A DNA stretch of 64,000 nt from Closterium sp. Naga37s-1 (Eukaryota; Streptophyta; Zygnematophyceae; Desmidiales; Closteriaceae). How positions within the stretch are numbered: position 1 is the first letter of the stretch; the number at the start of each line of letters is the position of its first letter. The position numbers and the translations under genes were made by a program. The notes under the pieces are model-generated. The model ran no database searches and was not told the origin of the DNA. It saw only the letters and a program-made list of their open reading frames with translations. Positions 52,633 to 64,000 of the stretch are shown here, one piece after another. Where the stretch lies: assembly GCA_947471745.1 (NCBI GenBank), contig CANJKZ010000924.1:868001-932000 (forward strand), written 5' to 3'.

Positions 52633-53868
52633 TGCGGAGATAACTACTACAACGGGAGCTAGACTACGGGCTAGGCACGGGTGCTCGTGTGATCTCTGCG
52701 TTCGTTGGTCCTTAGTCGTTTTCCCAGTGCACACACTGCTTGCTAGTTCACAGGGGCAAATTGGCAAGAGTTTCACTAGAGAAAGTTGACAACAATGGTA
52801 CAAAGAAGTTGGCATGGCAAGACTACATCAGAGCTAGCATTCAGGTCGGTCGACTGCCAGCACAGCATGGTCGACCGCGTTCCAGCACGACTTGGTCGAC
52901 CGCGCTCCAGCAGTGCAAAGTTGACAGCGTGCCAACGCTGCAGGTCGACGGCGTGCCAGCGTAGCTCCCGCAGTACAGCATCGCACCAGCTTCGCAGGTG
53001 CTCGCAGATGATTGGTGTGCTGAGCCTTGTCACCTGCACAACGCACACACCAAGTCAACCTGGCGCTGACGACTGCATCTGATCAGCCACGTCGACCTCG
53101 GGATACCACCACCGAGGTCGGACTCGCCAACTTCGCCTGGGCGACCGTCGCACTCCTCCGCAGAACCTCGTCACCCAGGTAACCTGTTCGACCGGGCAAC
53201 CGCGTCGACCAGCTGTTCCTGTATGTGTCCGCCAACCTCACCAGGTCGACCACGCCCCTGGTCGACCAGCTCCAGGTCGACCAGCACTCCTGGTCGACCA
53301 GCTCCATGTCGACCAGCACTCCTGGTCGACCAGCTCCAGGTCGACCAGCACTCCTGGTCGACCAGCTCCATGTCGACCAGCGCAGTTGTCAGCCGACCAC
53401 CCAAGTCGGCTACCCGAAGTCGGCGTCACCAAGTTGACGCCCTGCTACTCGACGCCCAGTTGCTCGGCGTCCTGAATCGAGGTCGACGTCGGCCCCTCCT
53501 TCGTCGACCACCCTGTTAGGTTGACCACCAGGTCGACATCACGCCTGGTCGACCAACCACCAAGTCGACCAGCAGGCCTGGTCGACCAACTACCAGGTCG
53601 ACCAGCAATCCTGTCAGCCGACCACCCAAGTCGGCTGCCCCAAGTTGGCGTCACCAAGTCGACGCCCTCCGCAGGTCGACTTCCCAGGTCCACCTCCCTG
53701 TAGTCGGCGCCACCCTGAAGTCGGCGCCCGTGCAGTGGCTCCCGTGCAGGTCGACCTCCTCGTCAACCAGCTCGCCCACTGCTGCAGGTCGGCTGCTCCC
53801 CTCACACCCGACCACGAAGTCGGCTCCGCCCAAGCGAGGACGGGGCCAACACACAACTCCCGTTGACA
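52633..53868 (-). repeat. 5' LTR of composite B2/B3 (1236 bp)
   Basis: Same ends as 42419-43650. A segment near 53240-53395 has a different number of TGGTCGACCAGC-type repeats from the other copies, so the palindrome array varies in length between LTRs. Confidence 0.9.
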
Positions 53869-55539
53869 ATAATATGGGTAAGTAACGTACTTACTCTAAG
53901 TACCAACCATATGGGTAAGTAACGCACTTACTCTTGGTACCAACCCTATAAGTAAGTAACGGACTTACTCTTGGTACCAACCATATGCGTAAGTAGCGCA
54001 CGTACTCTTAGTACCGACCATATGAATATCTAACGCACTTACTCTTAGTACCAACCACATGGATAAGTAACGCACTAACTCTTGGTACCAACAATATGGG
54101 TAAGTAACGCACTTCCTCTTGGTACCAACAATATGGGTATGTAACGCACTTATTCCTAGTACCAACCATTTGAGTAAGTAACGCACTTACTACTAGTACC
54201 AACCATATAAGTAAGTAACCAGTTACTCCTAGTACCAACCATATGGGTAAGTAACGCACTTACTCTTGGTACCAACAATATGGGCAAGTAGTGCATTAAC
54301 TCCTAATACCAACCAAATTGGTAAGTAAGGCTTTTTCTTAAAAACCAACTATATGAATAAGTAACGCATTTATTCTTATTGCCAACCATATGGGTAAGTA
54401 ACGCACATACTCTTGGTACCAACAATATAGGTACGTAACGCACTTCCTATTGGTACCAACAATATAGATAAGTAACGCACTTACTCTAAGTACCAACCAG
54501 ATGAAGAGGTAACGCACTTATTCTTTATACCAACCATATGGGTAAGCAACGCACTTACTCTTAGTACCAACCATAATGGTAAGTAACACACTTATTGCTA
54601 GTACCATCCATATGGGTAGATAACTAACTTACTCTCAGTACCAACCATATGGGTAAATAACGCACTTACTCTTGGTACCAGCCATATGGGTAAGTAACGC
54701 ACTTACTCTTAGTACCAACCATAAAAGTAAGTAACGTACCTACTCTTGGTACCAACCATATGGGTAAGTAACGTACCTATTCTTTGTACTAACAATACGG
54801 GCAAGAAACGCTCTTACTCTTAGTACCAACCATATGGGTAAATTAGGCGCTTACTCTTGGTACAAACCATATGATTAAGTAACGTTCGTACTCTTAGTCC
54901 CGACCATATGAAGATCTAACGCACTTATTCTTGGTACCAGCCATATGGGTAAATGTACCAACCATATGGGTAAGTAACGCACATGTTCTTGGTACCAAGC
55001 ATATGGGTAAGTAACGCACTTACACTTAGTACCTACCACATGGATAAGTAACGCACGAACTCTTGGTACCAACAATATAAGTAAGTAATGCACTAATTCC
55101 TAGTACCAACCATATGAGTAAGTAACACACTTACTCCTAGTACCAACCACATGGGTAAGTAACGCAGCTACTCGTAGTACCAACCATATGGGTAAGTTAC
55201 GCACTTACTCTTGGTACCAACAGTATGGGTAAGTAAAGTACCTACTCTTGGTACCAACCATATGGGTAAGTAACGTACCTACTCTTGGTACCAACAAAAC
55301 AGGTAAGAAACGCACTGACTCTTAGTACCAACCATATGGGTAATTAAAGCACTTACTCTTGGTACCAACCATATGCGTAAGTAACGCACGTACTCTTAGT
55401 ACCGACCATATGAAGATCTAACGCACTTACCCTTGGTACCAACAATTTGGGTAAGTAACGCACTTACTCTTGGTACCAACCATATGAGTAAGTAACGCAC
55501 CAATCACATGGATAAGTAGCGCACTAACTCTTGGTACCA
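53869..55539 (+). repeat. 37-bp satellite array, block 9
   Basis: About 45 units in standard orientation. It begins with the target duplication ATAAT of the B composite and ends at TTGGTACCAG, where A3 starts. No gene is seen. Confidence 0.92.
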
Positions 55540-58500
55540 GGTCTGTGCACGTGTGTCTCTTCTGCAGCTCCGACTTCACTAGGGCCAGTCCCTCAGTGTC
55601 AGCAGTGGCAAAGACCAAGTCGTCGACGTACACGAGGATGTAAAACGGCGGCAGCGAAGTGTCGGTACGTAGAAACAGGGACGGGTCAGAAGTCGAAGGA
55701 GCAAACCCAAGAGCCGCAAGCGTCGTCCTGAGTGTGTCGTGCCACTCGCGAGGCGCCTGGCGGAGACCGTAGACTGGCCGCCGGAGGCTCCACCCAGTGA
55801 AGCCAGGTGGGCGGTGCAGCCAGATCTCCTCGTGCAGGCTGCCCTGTAAGAAAGCTGTGTTGAAGTCAAGAGAGTGAAGCTTGTAGTCACGCTGAGCGGC
55901 GACGTGCAGCAGCACCCGAAGAGTGGTCATCTTCGGGGTAGGGGAGAAGGTCTGGAAGAAGTCAACTCCCTGTCGCTGACTGAAGCCTCGTGCAACGTAA
56001 CGCGCCTTGAAGACAGGCGGAGAACCCGGCGGCCGCTTCACCCTGAAAATCCACATGCCACTGACGATGTTCGCCCCAGGTGGGGGAACCTCGTTGACGT
56101 AAGTGCCTGTGGACTTCCAGGATGCCATCTCTGCGTCCATGGCTGTCTGCCACTGTGAGGAGTAGGGACCCTCAATCGCCTCTGCGTAAGAGCGCGGGGT
56201 CGGGATGTCTGGTGCATCCGGGTCTCCCTCATGTGCAATCAGCATGGACACGAGATGAGGTACAGCAGCTGCAAAACACTCAAAGTCCTCCTGCCTGTCC
56301 TCAAGGACGTCCGTGCCAAGAGCACACTCACCCCCGACGGACGGAGGACAGACAGACTCAGACTCAGCAACAAGACTAGCGGCGTAGTCGAGGCGACAGG
56401 CGGCAGCAAAGTCAACAAGCTCAGCAACTAGGGCAGACGCAGCAGTGGACTCAAACGAAGGGTCAGTGACAACAGTAGCGAGAAGACGCGTGACAGTAGG
56501 ACTGGCGTCACGAGCAAGGTCTGACGGCGGGTCAGGAACGTCAGGAAGAGAGGACGCAGGAGGAGACGGCAGGGGGACACGCTGTGGACCAGAGGAAGGA
56601 CGAAGTGCCATCTGGTGCGTGCCGGGGACAGGAGGCGGACGATGACGCGGAACACGACGACCAGTGCAAACAGCGCGAACAGGCGACGCAGGACGAGACG
56701 CAGGCTCACGACACTCCGTAGGACCTCCAGGCTGCTCAGTGTAGGGAGAAGGAGCAGGCAGTGGGGAGGCTGGCTGTAACTGCGGCTGCGACTGGTCAGG
56801 CGGTGGACACAGGAAGGGAGGAGTAAGACCAGTGGAAGGCGGGAGACCAAGAACCTGCTGAAGGAACGAAGTACGATCGCGGCCGAACAGTGCCTCCAGA
56901 ACCAGCACCGACAGCACCAGCACCCCCAGGGCCAGCACCTCCAGCTCCTGGGTCTCCAGCTCCAACGCCAGCAGTACCACCATCTCCAGCTCCAGCGTCT
57001 CCAGCGCCAACGCCTGCAGCACCTCCAGCAGCTCCAGCTCCAGCTCCTCCAACTCCAACGCCTACAGCACCTCCAGCTCCTGCAGCTCCAGTACCTCCTG
57101 TACGAGCACCGCCGGGACCAGCGGCTCCAGCACCTCCAGTAGCTCCAGCTCCAGCACCTCCAGCTCCAACACCTGCAGCACCTCCAGCTCCAGCAGCTCC
57201 AGTACCTCCTGTACGAGCACCTCCGGGACCAGCGGCTCCAGCACCTCCAGCAGCTCCAGCTCCAGCAGCTCCAGTACCTCCAGCTCCAGGGTCTCCAGCG
57301 GCAGGCCCCCCATCTCCGGCAGCTCCACTCCGACGGCTCCAGCGCCGAGCAAACCACTCGCGCAGCTGCGGTGGAGAGAGAGGCTCCCGGCGGGACGAGG
57401 CACCTGTAGGTCCTCCAGGCTCAGCACTCCCAGGCTCAGCACCCCCAGGCTCAGCACCCACAGGCTCCGCACGCTCAGGCTTAGCACCCCCAGGCTCCGC
57501 ACCCTCAGACTCAGCAACCCCAGGCTCAGCACCCCCAGGCTCCGCACGCTCAGGCTCAGCACCCCCAGGCTCCGCACGCTCAGGCTTAGCACCCCCAGGC
57601 TCCGCACGCTCAGGCTTAGCACCCCCAGACGGAGCACCCCTAGCAGCACCACCTCCAGCAGCACCAGAGTCTACAGCGACCTCGACACGCTCGACAGGGT
57701 CTACCTGAGACACACCTGAGGGAGCAGGACCCTGAGGGGGGAGGGGGTCTACCGGAGGAGGACCTGGTGCGAGGAAGAGCGGCGGGGGGGGGGGAGAGGA
57801 GCAGTGTGGTAGGGGAAGAGACGGTATAAGGGAACCGACTCGTCAAACGTGACATCCTGAGAGGGCAGGACACGGCGCGAGGTGGGGTGGTAAAACTGCC
57901 AGCCAGGCGCGTCACGGGGAAAGCCAAGGAAGACGCAGGGAATGGCGCGAGCGGAGAGCTTGTCCGCGGACGTATCGCGGACAAAGGCACGGGAGCCCCA
58001 GACCCGGAACACCGACGAATCGCCAACCTTCCCCGTCCAACGCAGTGTAGGCGAGGTCTCCGGCAAGGAGACACGGGGCCAGAGGTTGAGCTGATGCGCA
58101 GCGTACCGGACCGCAAACGGCCACAGAAAATGGGGGGCAGCCGCATGGATCATGGAGGTATGAGCGACCTCCATGACTAAGCCAATGCGGCGCTCAGCAA
58201 CCCCATTCTGCTGCGGAGAGGCCGGAAGCGTGAACGACTGGAGAATGCCCTCCCCACGACAAAAGTCCCTCAAGAGGTCGGAGGAAAACTCACCACTCTG
58301 TCAGAGTGCAGACGCAGGACAGGAAGGTCCTCGTGGAACCGCTCGCGGAGCTGTAGACGGACAGCGCGGATCCAAGGGATCAAAATAGCAGGGACCTCCC
58401 CCTTGCTGCGTAAGGGGAAGACCGTGGTGTAACGCGTGTAGTCGTCAACAACCAGCAGAAACTATCGCTCGCGGCCCTGTCCACGGACGCGGGCTGGGCC

Positions 58501-59533
58501 CCACACGTCCATGTGGAGAGTCTGCAGGGGAGCAGTCGTCGGGGGAAACGAGGAGGTGTGAGGAGCGGCGCGCTGCCGCCCCTCAACACAGGGAAGGCAG
58601 GGAGGAGCAGGCGAGGGTGGGAGGGGAGGCAGAGACCTGGGGAGACCAGAGACAAGGACACGGGAGTGCATGCCACAGAGGCGCTGCACGGATAGGGTGA
58701 CCAAGGCGGTGGTGCCAAAGGAGCGTCCGGTGTGACAGGGCGCGACACGAGCAGGGGGGCGCTAGCTGACCTGATGCAGACGCAGACGCAGCTACCTGAG
58801 GAGGCTCAGTAGTCAGTGTGTACAGACTCGACCCAGGCCGACGGGTGAACGTGGCCAGGTGCCGGCCAGTCCGGGAGCACGTACAGATCGCCACACGCTG
58901 TCCTCCAGGGGTGAAGGTGTCAACCCATTCATCCTGAAGGACGGCGTTGCTCACCAATTTCGTAGAGAACGAGGGGAGGTGAAGACCTGACAGTGAGCCA
59001 GACGGAACCGCCGGACACGGAAGAACAGTGGAGGAACGTGCAAGGACTAGGCCCCCAGAGGGGTCAGCCAGAGACACTGCAACAGGTGCAGGGAGTGGTG
59101 TGACTTTGGTACTGTGGCGAAAGAAACAGCGGGAAGTACCTGAGTCAAGCGTGAAGGTGTGCAAGGCCGCAGCAGGTGCAGTACCAGAGAGAGCAGACTC
59201 ACCAGCACCTAGAGTAGCAGCACTAGCACCTAGAGCAGCGCCCTCTATACCTGGGTCGGGCGGCATACACAGGTAACAGTCACCCTCAGCACTAACAGTC
59301 AATGCATACATGGCAGCAAGGATAGCATCATAATCAAGAGCAAAGATATCCACACCCTGCCTAAGCAGCTCTGCCCAGCGGGGGAGCTCAGTCGCGTCGG
59401 GAAACTCTGCGTGAAAGGCGTCGTCAAGACGGGAGAAGCAGCGGTGCTGGGTGTGAAACTTCCCGCATGTCTGACCAGAGCGGTCACCTGTGCGAATGAC
59501 ATACGGGCAGCGACCACTACCCCCAGACGCCCC
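55540..59533 (-). pseudogene. Copia A3, LTR-less internal fragment
   Basis: Minus-strand internal piece of an A2-like element, from the gag zinc-motif region (near 59470-59530) through protease (LDSGTS near 59140), integrase, Gly/Pro-rich linker and RT with YVDD near 55616. It stops in RT just after KRHTCTDL. No LTR, PBS or PPT exists at either end. It is nearly identical to A2 at 33073-37070 with small differences. Breaks: a 1-nt insertion near 58693, TAG at 58462-58464 in integrase, a 1-nt loss near 58294, and small deletions at about 56860 and 55790. The left end shares CCAGG with the parent, suggesting microhomology joining into satellite. Not functional. Confidence 0.9.
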
Positions 59534-60350
59534 GTAGCCCGTGCGTCACCCGTTTTCCGCCCTTCGCGTCACCCGTTTTGCCCCTCGCGTCACCCGTTTC
59601 TGCCCCGCGCGTCACCCGTTAGTGCCCCGCGCGATTTGCCCGCCAGCCCGCTAGCGCGCGTCAGACCCGCGCACGCAGCCCTAAACGCGCACGCAGCTCT
59701 AGACGCACGCGCAGCCGCACGCACGTACATCGCGACCGTTCGCGAGTAGGGGAGGAGCCCGCTACCCGCGCCCGTCGCCTCACCCGTCGCCGATTCGTGC
59801 TGAAACCGAGGCCTCACCTGGAACCCATCGCCACGCGTGCTGAAACCCGCCTCCCCACCGGTTATAAAGTGTCCCCGCCGGTTAGAAAGCGTCCCCACCC
59901 GCCGTCCCACGCGTAAGCACCTTCCTCACGCCCTGAAACCGCCGTCCAACCAGTTCGCACCCTCCCCACGCCCTGAAACCCGCCTCCCCATTGGTTAGAA
60001 AGTGTCCTTACCCATCGCCCGCTACCTTATCCGCCACCCCAACCGTTAGCACCCTCCCCACGCCCTGAAACCGCCTCCCCACCCATTATCACCCTCCCCA
60101 TGACCTGAAACCGCCCCCCCACCTGGTACCCGCCACCCCACCTGTTGCCCCACCCGCCGCCCCACCTGAAAAGCCTAACCCGCCGCCCTACCTATCACCT
60201 GCACCCTGGAACAGCCCCCAACCGCACTCAACCGCATTCAACCGCACAGAACCGCACTCAACCGCATCCAACCACACAGAACCGCATTCAACCATTTTAG
60301 ACCGCACCAGTCAGTACCCCTACGCGCTAGTTGTTCCTACATACCGGACT
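59534..60350 (+). other. GC-rich leader of copia A4
   Basis: No gene. It starts with four to five copies of a roughly 20-bp repeat containing GCGTCACCCGTTT, passes through CACCCTCCCCACGCCCTGAAACC repeats, and ends with tandem AACCGCACTC/AACCGCATTC decamers near 60215-60300. It resembles other A-type leaders in character. The LTR that should lie to its left has been replaced by A3. Confidence 0.6.
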
Positions 60351-63300
60351 ATGTCTACCTCGCGAGTTCTCACGTTTGATCCGGAGGGCCGCCCGGTCAA
60401 TCTTCCAGGATGGCTTCGCAAGCTTAAGCTGTACCTAGGGTCTAGGATCGAGAACGACGTGCGCCTGCTGGAGCACGCCACCGGCAATCTCGTTGCCTCG
60501 AAGGATCCCGACCCCCTAGGTGCTTCCCCGTCGGAGGTGGATGAGGCTCGCTTTGAGAAGGCGCAGTTGGCGGCCAGTCGCTGGGCGGCGTGGGACGACG
60601 CTACCGTGCTCGCCATCAGCGACCTCCTGCAACTGTCTGAGCAACATCACTTCGAACAGGAGGTGACGGCCAAAGGTCTTTTCGACGCGGTAGTCAAACG
60701 GTACTCCACCCCGACCACTGCATCCCTCGGCCGACTTGTGCTGCCCTTCCTTTTCCCCGACCTTCCCTCGTTTTCGCGTGTTGCTGACCTCATTCTGCTC
60801 TTGCGCTCGCTTGATGCTCAGCTCCGCTCTGCTGCCCCTGACCCCGACCTGCTTGCCACCAACCCCCCCGCGATGTGGATGACACTGTACCTCCTTTCCA
60901 CCCGCCTCCCTGACCGCTTTGCCACTGCCCAAAACCACTTCCTCACTGTCAACCCCATGTCCCTCACTAATGACCTCTTTTAGGAGAGGCTCACTACTGT
61001 TGAGGACCTTGCCCGCTCCCTTGCTGCTGCCTCTAGTACCGTCCTCCCCCCCATCTTCGAGGGGTGTGCCCCTTCGTTCCTTGCTTCTTCTACCGACTCG
61101 GACTCTGTTGCCACTGCATCCGAGGTCGCAGCTGTTGCCTTTGGCAACAAAGGGGGCAAGAAGAGCGGTAAGAAGGGAGGAGGTGGTGGCAGTGGTGGGG
61201 GTGGTGGAGGGGGCAGCGGTGGAGGTGGTGGAGGGGGCGGTGGTGAAGGTGGTGGAGGGGGCGGTGGTGGGGGGGGGGCGGCGGGAGTGGTGGTGGTGGC
61301 GGCGGAGGGGGTGGGAGTGGTGGTGGAGGTGGAGGTGGAGGCAGTGGAGGAGGAGGTATTGGGGTGTCCCAGCAACAGCAGCCCCAGCAGCAGCAGCCCC
61401 AGCAGCAACAGCGCCACCAGCAGCAGCAGCAGCAGCCACAGCAGCAGCGGCAGCAGCAGTTCCAGGGCCAGCGCCAGCAGACCCAGCAGCAGCAGTGGAG
61501 GCCGCCTGGACCAGGGAGCTCTGTCAGCAGCAGCGGCCCACCCAGCTGGACGTCGCGTGGCCCGGTTCAGCACCCCCCCTGCCAGTACTGGGTGCAGACT
61601 GGGCCGCGCAGAGACGGCATCTGTGGCCGCCTCCACCCTGCGGGTCAGTGCTTTGCGCAGCTTACTGACCGCTACCGCGCCCAGTTTGGCCCCACCTGCT
61701 CTGCCCTAGACTGGGCCTCACTGGTCCGCACCGTTGGCACGCAGTTGTATCGCATGTCTGCCGCAGAGTTAGATGATGCTGTACGATCTGTTTCTGTGAT
61801 GTATGCTGATGACTCTAGTGTTGATCATTCTGGCTATTACTCTTGTTTGTCTAGCTTAGGTGCTGTAGAGGTTGTTAGTGCTGTACCAGCTAGAGTAGCT
61901 TGCACAGGTCCGACCACCCAGGCTGCGTCCCTTTCGTTCGCGCTCGACTCTGGAGCGTCCAGCTGTTTCTTTCGCGACCACACCGACCTCACGCCGCTAA
62001 GCACTTGGGGCACTGTCGCCTTGGCTGAACCCTCAGTGGGACCGGTGGTTGCCCACAGCACCACCACTCTCCCGTGTCTGGCGGCTCCCTCTGGGGTCCT
62101 TACAGGTTACTACACCCCCTCATTCTCCAAGAACATGGTGGGTGTTAGCCACCTCCACGACCTCGGAGTAGTCACCACTTTTCCTTTAGACGATCCTGTT
62201 GCCTCCTGCACAGAGAGTGTCACTGGGGCCCCTCTGGCTACTTTCCCCAGGGAGCCGGGCTCTGGTCTTTACTCACTATACACTGGGTCCCGCCACACTG
62301 GGTCAGGTTAGGTCAGGTAGCTGCTGTGTCGTGCGACTGTCGGTCACTCACCCACCCGTCGGACCTCCGGCACCACCGTCTAGGTCACCCGTCGTTCCCA
62401 CGTCTCAGTAGGATGGTACGTCACCGTCTGGTCTCAGGTCTCGCAGGGTCGCTTGCCCCGCTTCCTCGCTCGCCTGCGCCGAGGGTCGGCAGCGCGCTGC
62501 CCCTCACTCCTCCTCGTTCCCCCCCACCACGGCTCCCTTCCAGACCCTGCACTTGGACGTCTGGGGCCCCTCTCCGGTCCTTGGCCCACGTCAGGAGCGC
62601 TAATTCCTGATTGTGGTGGACGACTACTCCCGCTACACCACGGTTTTCCCCTTGCGACGGAAGGTCGGCGTGCCTACCGTCCTCGAGCCGTGGCTACTAG
62701 TGGGGGGTGGCGCCCTTTTTGGGCTCCGTCTGCACTCAGAACATGGTGGTGAGTTCTCTTCGACTCGCCTGGAGACGCTCTGTCAGGGTCGGGGGATCAT
62801 CCAGTCTTACACGTTACCAGACTCGCCACAGCAGAACGGGGTAGCTGAGCGACGCATCGGCCTGGTCATGGAGGTTGCCCGGAAATCCATGTGCCATGCC
62901 GGTGCCCCCCCAGTACCTGTGGCCTCAGGCAGTCCGCTACGCCGCGCACCAGCTGAACCTGTGGCCTAGTGACGCACGGCCACGGGTGACGCCGGTCTCC
63001 CATTGGACGGGTTCTCCGGGTGTAGCAGGTGACTACCGCGTCTGGGGTTCCCTTGCCCACGTTCGCGCCCCTCACGTCGACGCAGTCCCACCACCTGGGA
63101 CGAACGTCGTCAGTGGCCGATGGCTCTACAAGGTAAAGCGACCGCCTGGATCACCACCAGTGTTCAAGGCGCGCTATGTGGCGAGAGGCTTCAGTCAGCG
63201 AAAGGGGGTAGACTTCTTCCAGACCTTCGCCCCCACCCCGAAGTTGACTACTCTTCAAGTATTGCTGGATATTCCAGCCCAGCGCGACTACGAGTTGCAC

Positions 63301-64000
63301 TCCTTGGACTTTTCGACTGTGTTCCTACATGGGAGCCTGCACGAGCAGATCTGGCTGCGTCGCCCGCCTGGCTTCACTGGCTCTTTCCCACCTGGTACCC
63401 AGTGGCAGCTGCGTCGACCAGTCTACGGCCTGCGCCAGGCTCCACGTGAGTGGCACGACACACTTCGCTCGACCCTTGGAGCGCTTGAGTTCTTTCCGTC
63501 GTCTGCCGACCCGACACTGTTCGTCCGCCGTGGCTCGACCCCGTTCTTTGTCCTGGTCTTCGCCACTCCCGACCGACGTGCGCTGGCCTCTGTGAAGGAG
63601 GAACTACAGAGGAGACACACTTGCACTGACCTTGGTGAGCTGCAGCACTACCTTGGCCTGCAGATCACCAGAGACAGAGTAGCTCGCACCATTACGCTGA
63701 CTCAGTCGCATATGGTCGAGCAGATCCTCTCGCGGTTTCGCTTCCCGTTCTCCAAGGTACATCTCACCCCTCTTGCTGTGGATCATGGGCTCACGGCTCC
63801 ACCTTCGGACGGGTGATTTGTGTCCAGTGGTCCATATTCGAGCTAGTGAGTTGTCTCATGTACCCTCTTAGCGTCCTTGCGCGTTTTTTTGCGCTTGGGA
63901 GACACCGTCCGTCTCACTAGTACGCTGCTAAGAGGGTGGCGAAGTATGTGGCGAGTACATCAGGCATGGGACTTGTCCTTGGAGGGAAGGAGCAAGTTAC
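60351..64000 (+). pseudogene. Copia A4 gag-pol, broken and cut by window end
   Basis: A third A-type lineage. Gag starts at 60351 (MSTSRVLTFDPEGRPVNL) and is closed by TAG at 60981-60983. The frame continues into a Gly tract (61178-61360), a Gln-rich segment (61364-61500) and the zinc motif CX13CX3HX4C (C at about 61582, in CQYWVQTGPRRDGIC). Protease LDSGAS is near 61950. Integrase is split by frameshifts, and its second catalytic motif reads HSEHGGEF instead of HSDRGGEF. A deletion fuses the integrase end to the RT start near 63080. RT lacks YVDD: the sequence goes from FFVLV straight to FATPD near 63550. RNase H remnants run to 64000. Clearly dead. Confidence 0.9.
61178..61360 (+). repeat. 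Poly-glycine-coding tract in A4 gag
   Basis: GGN low-complexity repeat encoding about 60 Gly with some Ser and Glu, followed by a CAG-rich Gln tract. A run of G near 61265-61280 is a likely frameshift site. Confidence 0.8.

Larger units (their letters stand above)
42419..53868 (-). mobile_element. Tandem composite of copia B2 and B3
   Basis: An 11.45-kb structure on the minus strand: 5' LTR (52633-53868), body B3, LTR fragment (46618-47328), partial body B2, 3' LTR (42419-43650). The whole is flanked by the same 5 bp, ATAAT (42414-42418 and 53869-53873). This suggests one insertion followed by an internal tandem duplication. Body and LTR sequence in the two halves align at a constant offset of about 3678 bp with few differences. 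Confidence 0.88.

Overview
The window is eukaryotic, repeat-dominated, non-genic DNA: nested LTR retrotransposons sitting in one AT-rich tandem satellite. I found no host gene, tRNA, rRNA or prokaryotic feature. Primer-binding sites resembling the plant-type initiator-Met site TGGTATCAGAGC, a Ty3/gypsy element with a chromodomain, GC-rich coding sequence and Ty1/copia gag-pol polyproteins point to the green lineage. A streptophyte alga such as a Closterium-like species is a guess, not a result. The setting looks like heterochromatin, possibly pericentromeric.

Backbone: nine blocks (about 13.4 kb in total) of a 37-bp satellite, all in the same orientation, appear to be one ancestral array split by insertions. 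Each unit carries an inverted repeat (GTAAGT, 5-nt loop AACGC, ACTTAC) followed by GGTACC-like and CATATG palindromes. Divergent monomers recur in fixed order, so higher-order repeats are present.

Layout, left to right: satellite; a small non-autonomous LTR element (1336-2753); satellite; LTR plus gag fragment of copia family C (3046-4823, minus); satellite; copia B1 (6019-13285, plus, decayed); satellite; copia A1 (16163-23522, plus, intact 1997-codon polyprotein, identical LTRs, 5-bp target duplication); satellite; solo LTR of family C (24600-25056); satellite; Ty3/gypsy D (28377-40149, minus, decayed, chromodomain) with copia A2 (31824-38976, minus) nested in its gag zinc knuckle; satellite; family C LTR remnant (to 41328); satellite; tandem composite of copia B2 and B3 (42419-53868, minus: LTR-body-LTR-body-LTR inside one target duplication); satellite; LTR-less copia fragment A3 (55540-59533, minus); decayed copia A4 (59534 to window end, plus).

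How it works together: A1 has everything a copia element needs (gag, protease, integrase, RT, RNase H, PBS, PPT, matched LTRs) and is the only credible mobile source here. The small element at 1336-2753 shares its PPT and an LTR core with A1 and A2 and has no enzymes, so it could be mobilised in trans. Points most worth following up: an unusual CX13CX3HX4C zinc motif shared by all A-type gags, clustering of insertions at the satellite hairpin, dense GTCGAC palindromes in family B, and the B2/B3 tandem element.
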